This document shows, in pieces, positions 1 to 7,811 of a stretch of DNA of 29,073 nucleotides. The stretch comes from Lawsonella clevelandensis (GTDB lineage Bacteria > Actinomycetota > Actinomycetes > Mycobacteriales > Mycobacteriaceae). The position numbers and the translations under genes were made by a program. How positions within the stretch are numbered: position 1 is the stretch's first letter; every line of letters begins with the position of its first letter. Where the stretch lies: assembly GCF_003241315.1 (NCBI RefSeq), contig NZ_QFOZ01000014.1, forward strand, positions 1-29,073. The letters run 5' to 3'. Below the pieces are notes generated by a model, which saw nothing but the letters and a program-made list of their open reading frames with translations, had not been told where the DNA came from and searched no databases.

Positions 1-652
1 GTCCTGGCCGACCGGGCTGACCAGGCTGGCCCGGCTGTTCGTAGGGGGTGGCACCATAAACAGGCTTTGTAGAGGACGACTTCAGGGTAGAAAACTCTAC
101 TTTCTCACCGTTCCAATAGGCGGTTAACGGGCCAACCCATTCACAGATGAGCACAACGAAGAGGAGAAGTGCGGTGACGTAGTAGAAGGCGGGCACAACA
201 TAGACGGCGGCAATAACGGAGATAACGGTACACGCGAAAAGGAAAATGGAACTCAGTGTACGATCCAGTGAGCTAGCACGACGCAGGTACCCGGTGGTGT
301 AGATACCGTATGGGAGGAAGAGACCCAGGAGGACGACGAAAACAATGTATTTCGTGACCTCGTCGGAGGACACTACCGAGACGCTGCCAAGCTGGCATAG
401 TAGTACGCCGAGCATAAGAAGGCCGATAATGTGTCCGCATTTGAAGGTCTCATAGGCGAAATCGGGTTCGCGGTGGTTCATGTGGTGCGGATTGCCCGGC
501 GCAGGCTGTTTCCGTGGCGCATTCTGCTGGGGCATGCCTTGCTGAGACGCACTCTGCGGGGATGTGTTCTGCGGGGATACACCTTGCTGGGGTGTATTCT
601 GCTGCGGCGGGCGGGGCGTAAAGGGTTCTTGGGGAGGTTGTGGGGAGGTCAA
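1..652 (-). CDS. Pro/Gln-rich multi-pass membrane protein, 3' end outside window
   Basis: Open minus-strand frame from a TTG at 652 to the window edge, about 217 codons with no stop. An AAGGAG lies 10 bases before the TTG and an in-frame TGA three codons upstream, which limits the start. The first ~57 residues are a hydrophilic Pro/Gln/Ser-rich tail with repeated PQQ and SPQ. A block of about four hydrophobic segments follows (roughly residues 70-90, 98-118, 128-150 and 150-170), and the visible end returns to a Gly/Pro/Gln-rich tail (repeated PGQ). The pattern is that of a DUF4870/DUF4328-like small membrane protein with disordered tails, but I cannot name the family. It lies downstream of serS on the same strand, separated by a hairpin, so it probably has its own transcript. 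Confidence 0.6.
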   Translation of the reverse strand, partial: MTSPQPPQEPFTPRPPQQNTPQQGVSPQNTSPQSASQQGMPQQNAPRKQPAPGNPHHMNHREPDFAYETFKCGHIIGLLMLGVLLCQLGSVSVVSSDEVTKYIVFVVLLGLFLPYGIYTTGYLRRASSLDRTLSSIFLFACTVISVIAAVYVVPAFYYVTALLLFVVLICEWVGPLTAYWNGEKVEFSTLKSSSTKPVYGATPYEQPGQPGQPGRPG

Positions 653-745
653 TGAGGGTCAACTCCTTGTTATTAACTGCCACTTTTATGCTTCTATCAT
701 CCCAGGAAAATGGGGAATGAGCACCCTTGAGAAAATTTTTATAGC

Positions 746-789
746 ATACCCGCGTCAACAGACTTTCCGGAGACTGTTAACGCGGGTAT
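746..789 (-). terminator. Strong hairpin between serS and the membrane gene
   Basis: A 16-base arm at 746-761 (ATACCCGCGTCAACAG) pairs with 774-789 (CTGTTAACGCGGGTAT) with one wobble and a 12-base loop. It lies about 80 bases past the serS stop. The following minus-strand bases include a short A/T run but no clean U-tract, so it is terminator-like rather than a textbook intrinsic terminator. Confidence 0.55.
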
Positions 790-871
790 CACAAAAATCT
801 CTGCTCTATAAAGTTGTGCAGAAAGGGTTTAACCACGGCTTTGCGGAGTCTATCCAAGGCTTCGCGGGGCT

Positions 872-2134
872 TTACGCGCGGGGTTTAATAACGTCCATTC
901 CCATGTAGGGGCGTAGTGCTTCTGGGACCACGATGGAGCCGTCTTCCTGCTGATGATTTTCCAGAATGGCCACAATCCAGCGGGTTGTTGCCAAGGTACC
1001 GTTCAGGGTGGCAGCTATTTGTGTTTTGCCGTTCTCGTCGCGGTAGCGCACGTTTAGGCGACGTGCCTGGAAGGTGGTGCAGTTGGAGGTTGAGGTGAGT
1101 TCGCGGTAGCAGTTCTGGCTGGGTACCCAGCCTTCGCAGTCGAACTTGCGGGCGGCTGATGTTCCCAGGTCCCCGCCGGCAATATCAATCACACGGTAGG
1201 GTACTTCTACCAGGCCCAGCATTTCGCGTTCCCAGCCGAGGAGACGCTGGTGTTCTTCGCGGGCTTCTTCCGGTGTGCAGTAGCTGAACATTTCCACCTT
1301 GTTGAACTGGTGGACGCGGATAATGCCGCGGGTGTCTTTTCCGTAGGAGCCGGCTTCACGGCGGAAACAGCTGGAGTAACCGGAGTAGCGGATGGGGCCG
1401 TTAGACAGGTCAATGATTTCATCCTTGTGGTAGCCGGCCAATGCTACTTCGCTGGTGCCCACAAGGTAAAGATCGTCGGTGCGCAGGTGGTAGATTTCGT
1501 CATCATGCTGCACGTTAAAACCAGTGCCTTGCATGATTTCTGGGAGTACCAGCACGGGCGAGATCATCATGGTGAAGCCGTGTTCTACAGCTTTCTTCAC
1601 CGCCAGCTGGGTGAGGGCCATCTCCAGTAGTGCGCCGGCGCCTTTCAGGAAGTAGAAGCGGGAGCCGGATACTTTAACACCGCGCTGCATGTCCAGAATG
1701 TCGCACATTTCGGCGAGTTCCAGGTGGTCGCGTACCGGGAAGGAGAATTCGGGGACGGTTCCTACTTTTTCTAGGACGATGTAGTCGTCTTCGCCGCCGG
1801 CGGGGGCGCCTTCTTCTACCAGGTTGGGGAGGAGGCGTTGTAGTTCCTCCACTTTAGCTTCTGCTTCACGTTGTGAAACTTCTGCTTCTTTGACTTTGGC
1901 AGCCAATTCTTTGGCCTCTGCAAGTAGGGCGGGACGCTCTTCCTTGGAGGCAGCACCGATCTTCTTGCCGAAAGTTTTTTGCTCGTTACGGAGTGCGTCC
2001 GCAACCTGGATAGTTGCACGGCGGGACTCGTCAGCCGCTAATAGGTCATCCACCAGCGCGGGGTTCTCCCCACGGGTGCGCTGCGAGGTGCGGACGGCAT
2101 CAGGGTTTTCACGCAAGAATTTAAGATCGATCAC
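872..2134 (-). CDS. serS: Seryl-tRNA synthetase
   Basis: Class II aminoacyl-tRNA synthetase that charges tRNA-Ser (and tRNA-Sec where present) with serine in the cytoplasm. The 420 residues match the usual bacterial length. Residues 1-110 form the N-terminal tRNA-binding coiled coil, rich in Lys/Glu/Ala. The catalytic core follows, with motif 2 around FRREAGSYGKDTRG and its downstream HQFNKVEMF, and motif 3 near the C-terminus around LNGTLATTRWIVAILENHQ. The start is a GTG at 2134; the purine run GAGAGG abuts it, so spacing is poor, but the N-terminus aligns with family starts (MIDLKFLRENPD). It is divergent from the septum-type gene at 2230, with about 95 bases between. The order serS, membrane protein, phosphatase, pheA is conserved in mycobacteria as I recall it. 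Confidence 0.97.
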   Translation of the reverse strand: MIDLKFLRENPDAVRTSQRTRGENPALVDDLLAADESRRATIQVADALRNEQKTFGKKIGAASKEERPALLAEAKELAAKVKEAEVSQREAEAKVEELQRLLPNLVEEGAPAGGEDDYIVLEKVGTVPEFSFPVRDHLELAEMCDILDMQRGVKVSGSRFYFLKGAGALLEMALTQLAVKKAVEHGFTMMISPVLVLPEIMQGTGFNVQHDDEIYHLRTDDLYLVGTSEVALAGYHKDEIIDLSNGPIRYSGYSSCFRREAGSYGKDTRGIIRVHQFNKVEMFSYCTPEEAREEHQRLLGWEREMLGLVEVPYRVIDIAGGDLGTSAARKFDCEGWVPSQNCYRELTSTSNCTTFQARRLNVRYRDENGKTQIAATLNGTLATTRWIVAILENHQQEDGSIVVPEALRPYMGMDVIKPRA

Positions 2135-2229
2135 CCTCTCATACTAGTACGTTTCCACAGTATGGTGGCTTTCTTACCGCCCACTACCCATCCACTACCC
2201 CATGCTTCGGAAAACGTGCACAATAGGTA

Positions 2230-3342
2230 GTGATGATGGCACCCTCACCGAAGAACAGTAAGCACAGCAGTAAGCACAGTGGTAGCTACAGCGGCAGACG
2301 CACTATAGACCGCCGCTGGTGCGTTGTTATCTCCACTGTTGTTATTAATGTTGTGGTGATGGCGCTTGCCATTAACTTCACTGTTCATAAAACCGGCACT
2401 ACCCAAACTGGGGAACTCACTATGGCGGGTGCTACGGAGGCGGGGGCGGAATTTGCTCACGCTACTGTGGGGTCGTGCCTTAACTGGGACGATAACAGTT
2501 CTGATACGCAGATTGATTCCTTGAAAAAGGTTCACTGCGATAAACCTCACCGTTTTGAGGTTGCCGGCATTGTGGACCTTACAACATACCCATCGCAGCG
2601 TTTTGCAACTGGTGAGGAGCCACTGAGCCCCGCCCAGGTGGATAGTCTCCGCCTGGGTCTTTGCCGCCCATTCATTAACTCTTACCTGCCGCAGGGGCTT
2701 GACCCGGCTGGGCGATTCCGTATTGGGATCCTTCAACCGGGTGCAGAGTCCTGGAAGCGTGGCGTGCGTACTCTCGTGTGCGGTATTGAGGCGAGCCCCA
2801 GTGTTAGCTTGAGCGCTAACCCCGAATTTACGGGCACAGTTGCCAAGCAGGATCAGTCCCTTATCTGGGCAACTGGCTCCTGCCTTGCGTCCCACCCGCA
2901 GCACCCTCACGATGTGCAGGAAGTGGACTGCCGTAAGCCGCACACTATGGAGATTGTGGGCACGGTGGACCTCACTCCTCAATTTGGGAAGCATTACCCC
3001 AGTGCTAAGCAGCAGAATGTTTACGCCGAGAAACAGTGCGTGGCGCTAGCGAACACCTATTTGGGTGGGGCGGAGAAACTGCGGGATACCACTTTGACAG
3101 TGCTGTGGTCGCGCGTGTCTCTCGCTGGCTGGAATGCTGGATCGCATAGGGTGACGTGTTCACTGGCACAGGGGAATAAGACTGGGTTCGCCACCTTGCA
3201 GGGGTCCGCTACCGGATCGTTCACTATTGATGGGAAGAAACCCAAGAAGCCGAAGAAACTTCCCCCGAAGGGCAATAATCAGCTGCCGGATATGCACAAT
3301 GATCCACTGTTGAAGTACTCCGTGCCCGGCCTTTCCTACTAG
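2230..3342 (+). CDS. Septum formation family membrane-anchored protein
   Basis: Single-pass membrane protein of 370 residues. A basic Ser/Lys/His-rich cytoplasmic tail (1-28) leads into one transmembrane helix (about 30-50), then an extracytoplasmic region with two copies of a Cys-containing module. Copy 1 reads VGSCLNWDD ... VHCDKPHRFEVAGIVDL, and copy 2 reads TGSCLA ... VDCRKPHTMEIVGTVDL. This paired GSC / C.KPH..E..G arrangement is typical of the Septum_form (PF13845) family of actinobacteria. The spaced cysteines probably form disulfides outside the cell. The C-terminus is Lys/Pro-rich. The start is a GTG at 2230 followed by two ATG codons (2233, 2236), and no good ribosome site favours one. 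It sits where Rv3835 sits beside serS in M. tuberculosis. A role in division is only the family's name; I see nothing that proves it. Confidence 0.8.
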   Translation: MMMAPSPKNSKHSSKHSGSYSGRRTIDRRWCVVISTVVINVVVMALAINFTVHKTGTTQTGELTMAGATEAGAEFAHATVGSCLNWDDNSSDTQIDSLKKVHCDKPHRFEVAGIVDLTTYPSQRFATGEEPLSPAQVDSLRLGLCRPFINSYLPQGLDPAGRFRIGILQPGAESWKRGVRTLVCGIEASPSVSLSANPEFTGTVAKQDQSLIWATGSCLASHPQHPHDVQEVDCRKPHTMEIVGTVDLTPQFGKHYPSAKQQNVYAEKQCVALANTYLGGAEKLRDTTLTVLWSRVSLAGWNAGSHRVTCSLAQGNKTGFATLQGSATGSFTIDGKKPKKPKKLPPKGNNQLPDMHNDPLLKYSVPGLSY

Positions 3343-3373
3343 TAGCGGGTATTGTCGCGCTAGTGTGCTGCTA

Positions 3374-4258
3374 TTAACGTGCAGTATTGCTAGGGTCGTC
3401 GTATTCTTCCGGCACTGTGTACACGAATGGGGGTTCATCGTCACCCCAGCGGAGGGCCTGCCACCCCCACTGCAGCATGTCTTTCACACTGGGCATCTTC
3501 ATCGTGGCCACACCACTGGCCTCCTCTGCTGACAGCCATGTCGCAAGTGCGTGGGGGACAAGGTCTACTACTTGCGTATTCGTCAAGAAGTTCCAGTAGG
3601 CGTAGCGTTTATCAATCTCCGGCACCAGCATGGTGGTGAACATGCGGATAACAGCACCATGGCTCACTAGCAGCACATTCTTCACAGCAGCGTCACGTGC
3701 ACCGGAGTGTTCCGCCGCCCGTAGCTGAGCCCGTAACTGAGCCGGTGACTGCACCTGTAACTGTGCCTGTAATTGTGGGAGGGCGAACTCGCGGTAGAGA
3801 CTCATGGCGGTGGGGGCGTAGCGGGCAAAAATATGGCGGGCGGATTCCCCCAACGGCCCCGGGGTGGCATTATCAACGTCCCCATGTAGCCAGCTGTAGT
3901 AGATACGCAGCCACTGTTTCATAATGTCGGGGTTATCCTGCACGGTGGCTTTCTCCCAGTCCCCCACTTGGGTTTCAAAAATACCGGGCACAATGCGTAG
4001 TTCCGGAAAATCCTCCTCCGGTAAATCCGGGTGAGCCTGGTGCATGCCGCGTAGTATCATGCGGCCGGTTTGACGGGCCCGCAGTGCCTCCGACGTGGCA
4101 ATAACCGCCAGGGTGTGGGGGTGTGTTCGCTGCCCCCAATGGAAGGCCTGCTGCATACCTTTTTCGGTGAGGGAAGTACCGGGGAGGCTGGTATCCAACA
4201 TGCCGCGCACATTCGCCTCGGTTTGTCCGTGCCGAAGTAGTAGCAGGTGGGGAACCAT
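3374..4258 (-). CDS. Histidine phosphatase (phosphoglycerate mutase-like) family protein
   Basis: Member of the histidine phosphatase superfamily. The N-terminal LLLRHGQTEAN (residues 5-15) holds the phospho-accepting His, and the second catalytic His is in LLVSHGAVIRM at about residue 205. Members dephosphorylate varied substrates; the substrate cannot be told from sequence, and true glycolytic mutase activity is unlikely. Between them is a Gln/Ala/Leu-rich insertion (about residues 160-185) made by a 12-base tandem repeat. The ATG at 4258 has GAGGAG five bases upstream. Only 13 bases separate it from the stop of pheA, so the two are probably co-transcribed, as with Rv3837c-Rv3838c in M. tuberculosis. 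It converges on the septum-type gene. Confidence 0.9.
   Translation of the reverse strand: MVPHLLLLRHGQTEANVRGMLDTSLPGTSLTEKGMQQAFHWGQRTHPHTLAVIATSEALRARQTGRMILRGMHQAHPDLPEEDFPELRIVPGIFETQVGDWEKATVQDNPDIMKQWLRIYYSWLHGDVDNATPGPLGESARHIFARYAPTAMSLYREFALPQLQAQLQVQSPAQLRAQLRAAEHSGARDAAVKNVLLVSHGAVIRMFTTMLVPEIDKRYAYWNFLTNTQVVDLVPHALATWLSAEEASGVATMKMPSVKDMLQWGWQALRWGDDEPPFVYTVPEEYDDPSNTAR
3721..3780 (+). repeat. 12-base degenerate tandem repeat inside the phosphatase gene
   Basis: About five degenerate 12-base units (for example TAACTGAGCCGG, TAACTGTGCCTG) lie in tandem. On the minus strand they encode a four-residue periodic Leu-x-Ala/Val-Gln stretch. The frame is kept because 12 is a multiple of three. 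Confidence 0.7.
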
Positions 4259-4271
4259 AAATCTCCTCTGG

Positions 4272-5195
4272 TTAGTTTTCTTTACCGTGGCGCATGTTTT
4301 CTAGCCACTCCTGGGATTTGTGAAAATCAGGAGGAGTGGAGCCACTGTTACGGGACACTGGCCAGGACCCCAAGAACCGCACCCATTCGGCCCGCCGGTA
4401 GAGTGCCTGCAGGGCCTCCGCTATGGCGGCATCATCAATATGTCCCACACAGTCAATATAGAAATTGTAGGTGCCGAACTTTTCGCGGGTGGGGCGGGAT
4501 TCAATACGGGACAGGTCTACCCCGCGTAGCCCGAACTCATTCATGGCATCAACTAATGTGCCCGGCTGGTTGGGGAGGCGGAACACAACGGAAGTGCAGT
4601 CCTTACCGGTGCGTGGTGTGGGGGTCGCTGGCGTACCTACCAGAATAAAGCGGGTGGAGGCGTCGGGGATATCCGCAACACCATCAGCAAGACTAACAAG
4701 GTTCAGGATCTCGCCGGCGCGGGCGGGGGCGAAAGCAGCGTCGAGCCGGCCACGCACAACATCCTCCGCGGCGGCGGCAGTGGAATTAGTGGCAACAGTT
4801 TCGGCCTGCGGAAGATGCTCCTGAAGCCAGCCATGCACCTGCGTAAGAGCAATAGGGTGGGAGCCTATAAGGTGCACATCCGAAAGCGGCCTACCATCTT
4901 TTATCAGGAGGGAAAACGCTACTGGTACTTCAATTTCCGCAAATATTTGAAGACGACTACCACGGGCAAGACTATCCAGAGTGGTGGTGACGGGGCCATC
5001 AACAAAATTCTCGGTGGGAACAAGCGCGAAGTCTGCTCTACCCTCCCGCACCATGTGTAGCGCATCTTGCGGAGTGAGAGCCGGAATAATCTTCTCCACA
5101 CTACGAAGAGCCGGCACAGGCTTCTCGTTAATAATCTGCTGCAGTGCGGCCTCGCTGAATGTGCCAACAGGGCCGAGGAATGAAATGCTGGTCAC
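4272..5195 (-). CDS. pheA: Prephenate dehydratase
   Basis: Converts prephenate to phenylpyruvate in phenylalanine biosynthesis (cytoplasm). The protein has 307 residues, the usual monofunctional length. The dehydratase domain (1-185) starts SFLGPVGTFSEAAL and contains the catalytic TRF motif (STRFILVG). The C-terminal ACT regulatory domain (about 198-280) has the feedback-binding ESRP motif in LSRIESRPTREKFGTYNFYID, so allosteric control by phenylalanine is expected. The start is a GTG at 5195; the ribosome site before it is weak (GAGTGGTG). Thirty bases separate it from the stop of the upstream A1 gene, with no obvious terminator, so read-through from the secreted-protein genes into pheA is possible. 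Confidence 0.97.
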   Translation of the reverse strand: MTSISFLGPVGTFSEAALQQIINEKPVPALRSVEKIIPALTPQDALHMVREGRADFALVPTENFVDGPVTTTLDSLARGSRLQIFAEIEVPVAFSLLIKDGRPLSDVHLIGSHPIALTQVHGWLQEHLPQAETVATNSTAAAAEDVVRGRLDAAFAPARAGEILNLVSLADGVADIPDASTRFILVGTPATPTPRTGKDCTSVVFRLPNQPGTLVDAMNEFGLRGVDLSRIESRPTREKFGTYNFYIDCVGHIDDAAIAEALQALYRRAEWVRFLGSWPVSRNSGSTPPDFHKSQEWLENMRHGKEN

Positions 5196-5225
5196 ACCAC
5201 CACTCTACTAGCTGCAACAGTTCAC

Positions 5226-6086
5226 TTATAGAGTATGGGGGAGATATTGGGAGCGATGCTGCGACTCATTATTTTTATCAGCAAGATAAGGACTGACGAG
5301 CGAAAGGTTCACCGTATTTTTCGCATGAGGATCCTTCGAGCCTTGCGAAAATATCCGAAGGACAAGTGGGGCACCTTCGTCCCTCATATAAAAATCTGTT
5401 GATATTTGCCACCGGTTGCTACGCTCTGCAGGAGGCTCTACACGGGTAGTGTAAAACGTGCTAAAGCACATAAAAGCACGTTTGTACTTTTCAATCATTG
5501 TGGCCAGTGACTGAGGGGATCGTTCCCGGTACACCATTGAATAAATACGGTACGGAACACCTGTTTTCAGCTGCCACCAGGTAAGCGGATTATTAATATA
5601 CTCCCACTGCCTACCGATACTCCAGGAACGAAAATTCTTCTTCGCATCCTCCATAGTCGCATAATTATTCGTCCCCTCTACAGGACGGTATTCCGTCATC
5701 GGAGTACCCTCATACAGCTCTGTTGTCTCCACCAAAGGATGCGACAAGTGAAGAAGAGTCGCTACCTGACGGAGAATCTTTAGACCAGCCTGATAGAAAT
5801 CAGAGCCTCCCCACATAGAGATCTTCTCCGAAGAAGGATTCTTCGGATCAAGATCAATAAGATATCCCCTATTGATATAAGCTATGTCCTCTTCATGAGA
5901 GAGCATGGTTTTCCTGACATGCTCAAATTCGTCTCCACAACGGTCAGTAAGACTCTGGTATTTTTTACGATCAGCATCACTAACGCGCACAGCAGCCGAA
6001 GCAGGAACAGCCCCACCACAAACAACCGCTAAAGCAAGCACACACGCAGAAACTTTACGAAACATAACCCTCTGCCTACTGCTCAT
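5226..6086 (-). CDS. Secreted protein A1 of an unrecognised paralogous family
   Basis: Predicted secreted protein of 286 residues, of a family I do not recognise. I place the start at the ATG at 6086, because AGGAG lies eight bases upstream; longer readings back to 6164 only overlap the preceding gene. The N-terminus is a Sec signal peptide: basic start, hydrophobic core CVLALAVVCGG, and cleavage after PASA. The mature part has two cysteines that could pair. Notable blocks are NRGYLID, SMWGGSDFYQ, EGTPMTEYRPVEGTN, NPLTWWQLKTGVPYRIYSM and, near the end, LVSPYLAD. It overlaps the end of B1 by 11 bases, so translation is probably coupled. It is a close copy of A2 (6966-7811) and a distant relative of B1 and B2. 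Confidence 0.8.
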   Translation of the reverse strand: MSSRQRVMFRKVSACVLALAVVCGGAVPASAAVRVSDADRKKYQSLTDRCGDEFEHVRKTMLSHEEDIAYINRGYLIDLDPKNPSSEKISMWGGSDFYQAGLKILRQVATLLHLSHPLVETTELYEGTPMTEYRPVEGTNNYATMEDAKKNFRSWSIGRQWEYINNPLTWWQLKTGVPYRIYSMVYRERSPQSLATMIEKYKRAFMCFSTFYTTRVEPPAERSNRWQISTDFYMRDEGAPLVLRIFSQGSKDPHAKNTVNLSLVSPYLADKNNESQHRSQYLPHTL

Positions 6087-6930
6087 GATGACTTCTCCTA
6101 TGACGGCACCACCAAGTGTCACTATTGTCGATAGACGACGAAACATGGCAATAATCCACCACATACGGCGACGTTATCGTCAACCCCCACATACAAATAT
6201 TAGGATCTTCTTGACTGCTATACGCATAAAGAGTCACATCAAAAGGGGCACCCTTTTTAGCAAAAAGATTAATATGATACCTCCACTGGCCATCCTCGTC
6301 AGCAAAGAATTGTTGATACTTAGTGATAAACGCAGAGTTATTCCATACTCCTGAAAACACCTCAGGGATACGATAATTCAACCTCTCGGACTCTTTCCGA
6401 GAAAGTGTTGGCCCAATATCAAACCGATATCTATAGGGCCAATACTTCTTACCGGTCAGGATCTCCTTCCACAACAATGGATTAACAAGAGCATCCCGAT
6501 CTTCTTGATACAGAAGACTTGTTCGAGATAAATAGATAGGAGGAATTAACTGCCGCACATAACCATTAGGCCTATAACCATAATTATTTTCACCCGCATT
6601 ACTGGCAACAGGATACGCTTTATATGGTGCCTTAATACCTAAAAGTCGGAGTATTTCCTTTCCCATTTCCTCTTCAAAGGTGTACACCGGATACCCACCC
6701 CAATCCGACGGTATCAACGGATTCCTATCAAAAAGATACCCACCCTTAATCCACTCAGCCTCCTCGCTAGCGTTACTTGGGTGATACCGATCTAACCACG
6801 TATCCTTACGCACATTAGACACCCGAGACCCCACCTGCTCAGCACCACCAACAGAAGCACCACCTGCTATAACAGACACCACACATGTAGCAACCGCAAC
6901 AACACGCCCCAATCTCTTCTTCACCCACAT
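6076..6930 (-). CDS. Secreted protein B1 of the same unrecognised family
   Basis: About 284 residues from the ATG at 6930; a TTG at 6942 is a possible earlier start, but the ATG matches the one in B2. A basic n-region (KKRLGR) and the hydrophobic run VVAVATCVVSVIAGG form a signal peptide with likely cleavage near GGA. The mature protein has WIKGGYLFD, SDWGGYPVYTFEEEMGKEI, NPLLWKEILTGKKYW and, at the C-terminal end, TSPYVVDY. These blocks align in order with the GYLID, WGGSDFY, NPLTWW and SPYLAD blocks of the A proteins, so A and B look like anciently diverged copies of one gene. The tail is His/Arg-rich (WWCRHRRSHHEQ). The start is 35 bases after the A2 stop and the end overlaps A1. Function unknown. 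Confidence 0.8.
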   Translation of the reverse strand: MWVKKRLGRVVAVATCVVSVIAGGASVGGAEQVGSRVSNVRKDTWLDRYHPSNASEEAEWIKGGYLFDRNPLIPSDWGGYPVYTFEEEMGKEILRLLGIKAPYKAYPVASNAGENNYGYRPNGYVRQLIPPIYLSRTSLLYQEDRDALVNPLLWKEILTGKKYWPYRYRFDIGPTLSRKESERLNYRIPEVFSGVWNNSAFITKYQQFFADEDGQWRYHINLFAKKGAPFDVTLYAYSSQEDPNICMWGLTITSPYVVDYCHVSSSIDNSDTWWCRHRRSHHEQ

Positions 6931-6965
6931 ACAAACCACCAATCTGTTAATTAAGACAACACTCT

Positions 6966-7811
6966 CTACAAGGTATGGGGGAGATATTGGGAGCGATGCT
7001 GCGATTCATTATTTTTATCAGCAAGGTAAGGACTGACGAGCGAAAGGTTCACCGTATTTTTCGCATGAGGATCCTTCGAGCCTTGTGAAAACACCCTAAG
7101 AACAAACGGAGCACCGCCTTTTCCACGAATATCAGCTGATACCTGCCACTGATTATTAGGACCTGCTATCGGCTGCACAGAAGTATGAGAAAACGAACCA
7201 AAGCAGATAAAAGCACGTTTATACTTCTCAATCATTTTAGCTAGAGACTGAGGGGACCGTTCCCTATACACCATTGAATAAATGCGGTACGGAACACCTG
7301 TTTTCAGCTGCCACCAGGTAAGTGGATTATTAATATACGACCACTTCTTTTGTATACTCCAGGAGCGAAAATTCTTCTTCGCATCCTCCATAGTCGCATA
7401 ATCATTCGTCCCTTCCACGGGACGGTATTCCGTCATCGGAGTACCCTCATACACCCCCGTCGTCTCCACTAAAGGACCTGTCAATTCGAGAAGAATCGCT
7501 ATATGTCGAAGAAAATCTAAACCAGTTTGGTAAACATCGGAACCACCCCACATAGAAGGATTCCCCGGAGCAGAATCAACAAAGTATCCCCTATTGGTTT
7601 CAAGCATGATCAGATCACGCCCAATTGTCCCTCCGCCATAAACATCCTGAAGTTCAACTTCGCAGTGCTGAGCAAGATCTTGATATTTCTCACGATCAGC
7701 ATCACTAATAGTCACAGCGGCAGAAGCAGGAACAGCCCCACCACAAACAACCGCTAAAGCAAGCACACACGCAGAAACTTTACGAAACATAACCTTCTGT
7801 CCACTTCTCAT
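6966..7811 (-). CDS. Secreted protein A2, close paralogue of A1
   Basis: 281 residues from the ATG at 7811 (another ATG is directly before it at 7814), with AGGAG eight bases upstream as in A1. The signal peptide core is identical to that of A1, and the last ~45 residues (from the VFSQGSKDPHAK region onward) are almost identical, while residues about 36-75 and 185-220 differ strongly. Two mature-region cysteines sit where those of A1 do. It overlaps the end of B2 by 32 bases. DNA near the 3' end (about 6970-7085) is nearly base-for-base the same as 5230-5342 of A1, which points to a recent duplication or ongoing gene conversion. Function unknown; the secretion signal and position suggest the cell surface or medium. 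Confidence 0.8.
   Translation of the reverse strand: MRSGQKVMFRKVSACVLALAVVCGGAVPASAAVTISDADREKYQDLAQHCEVELQDVYGGGTIGRDLIMLETNRGYFVDSAPGNPSMWGGSDVYQTGLDFLRHIAILLELTGPLVETTGVYEGTPMTEYRPVEGTNDYATMEDAKKNFRSWSIQKKWSYINNPLTWWQLKTGVPYRIYSMVYRERSPQSLAKMIEKYKRAFICFGSFSHTSVQPIAGPNNQWQVSADIRGKGGAPFVLRVFSQGSKDPHAKNTVNLSLVSPYLADKNNESQHRSQYLPHTL

Noticed and set aside
450..758. 102-codon minus-strand frame near the left end
   Set aside because: It overlaps the membrane protein gene in another frame; the frame with a ribosome site and transmembrane segments is more credible.
6087..6164. Longer start for A1 (and the matching one for A2 at 7889)
   Set aside because: The extra residues are only another frame of the B gene; AGGAG sits before the inner ATG and a signal peptide begins there.
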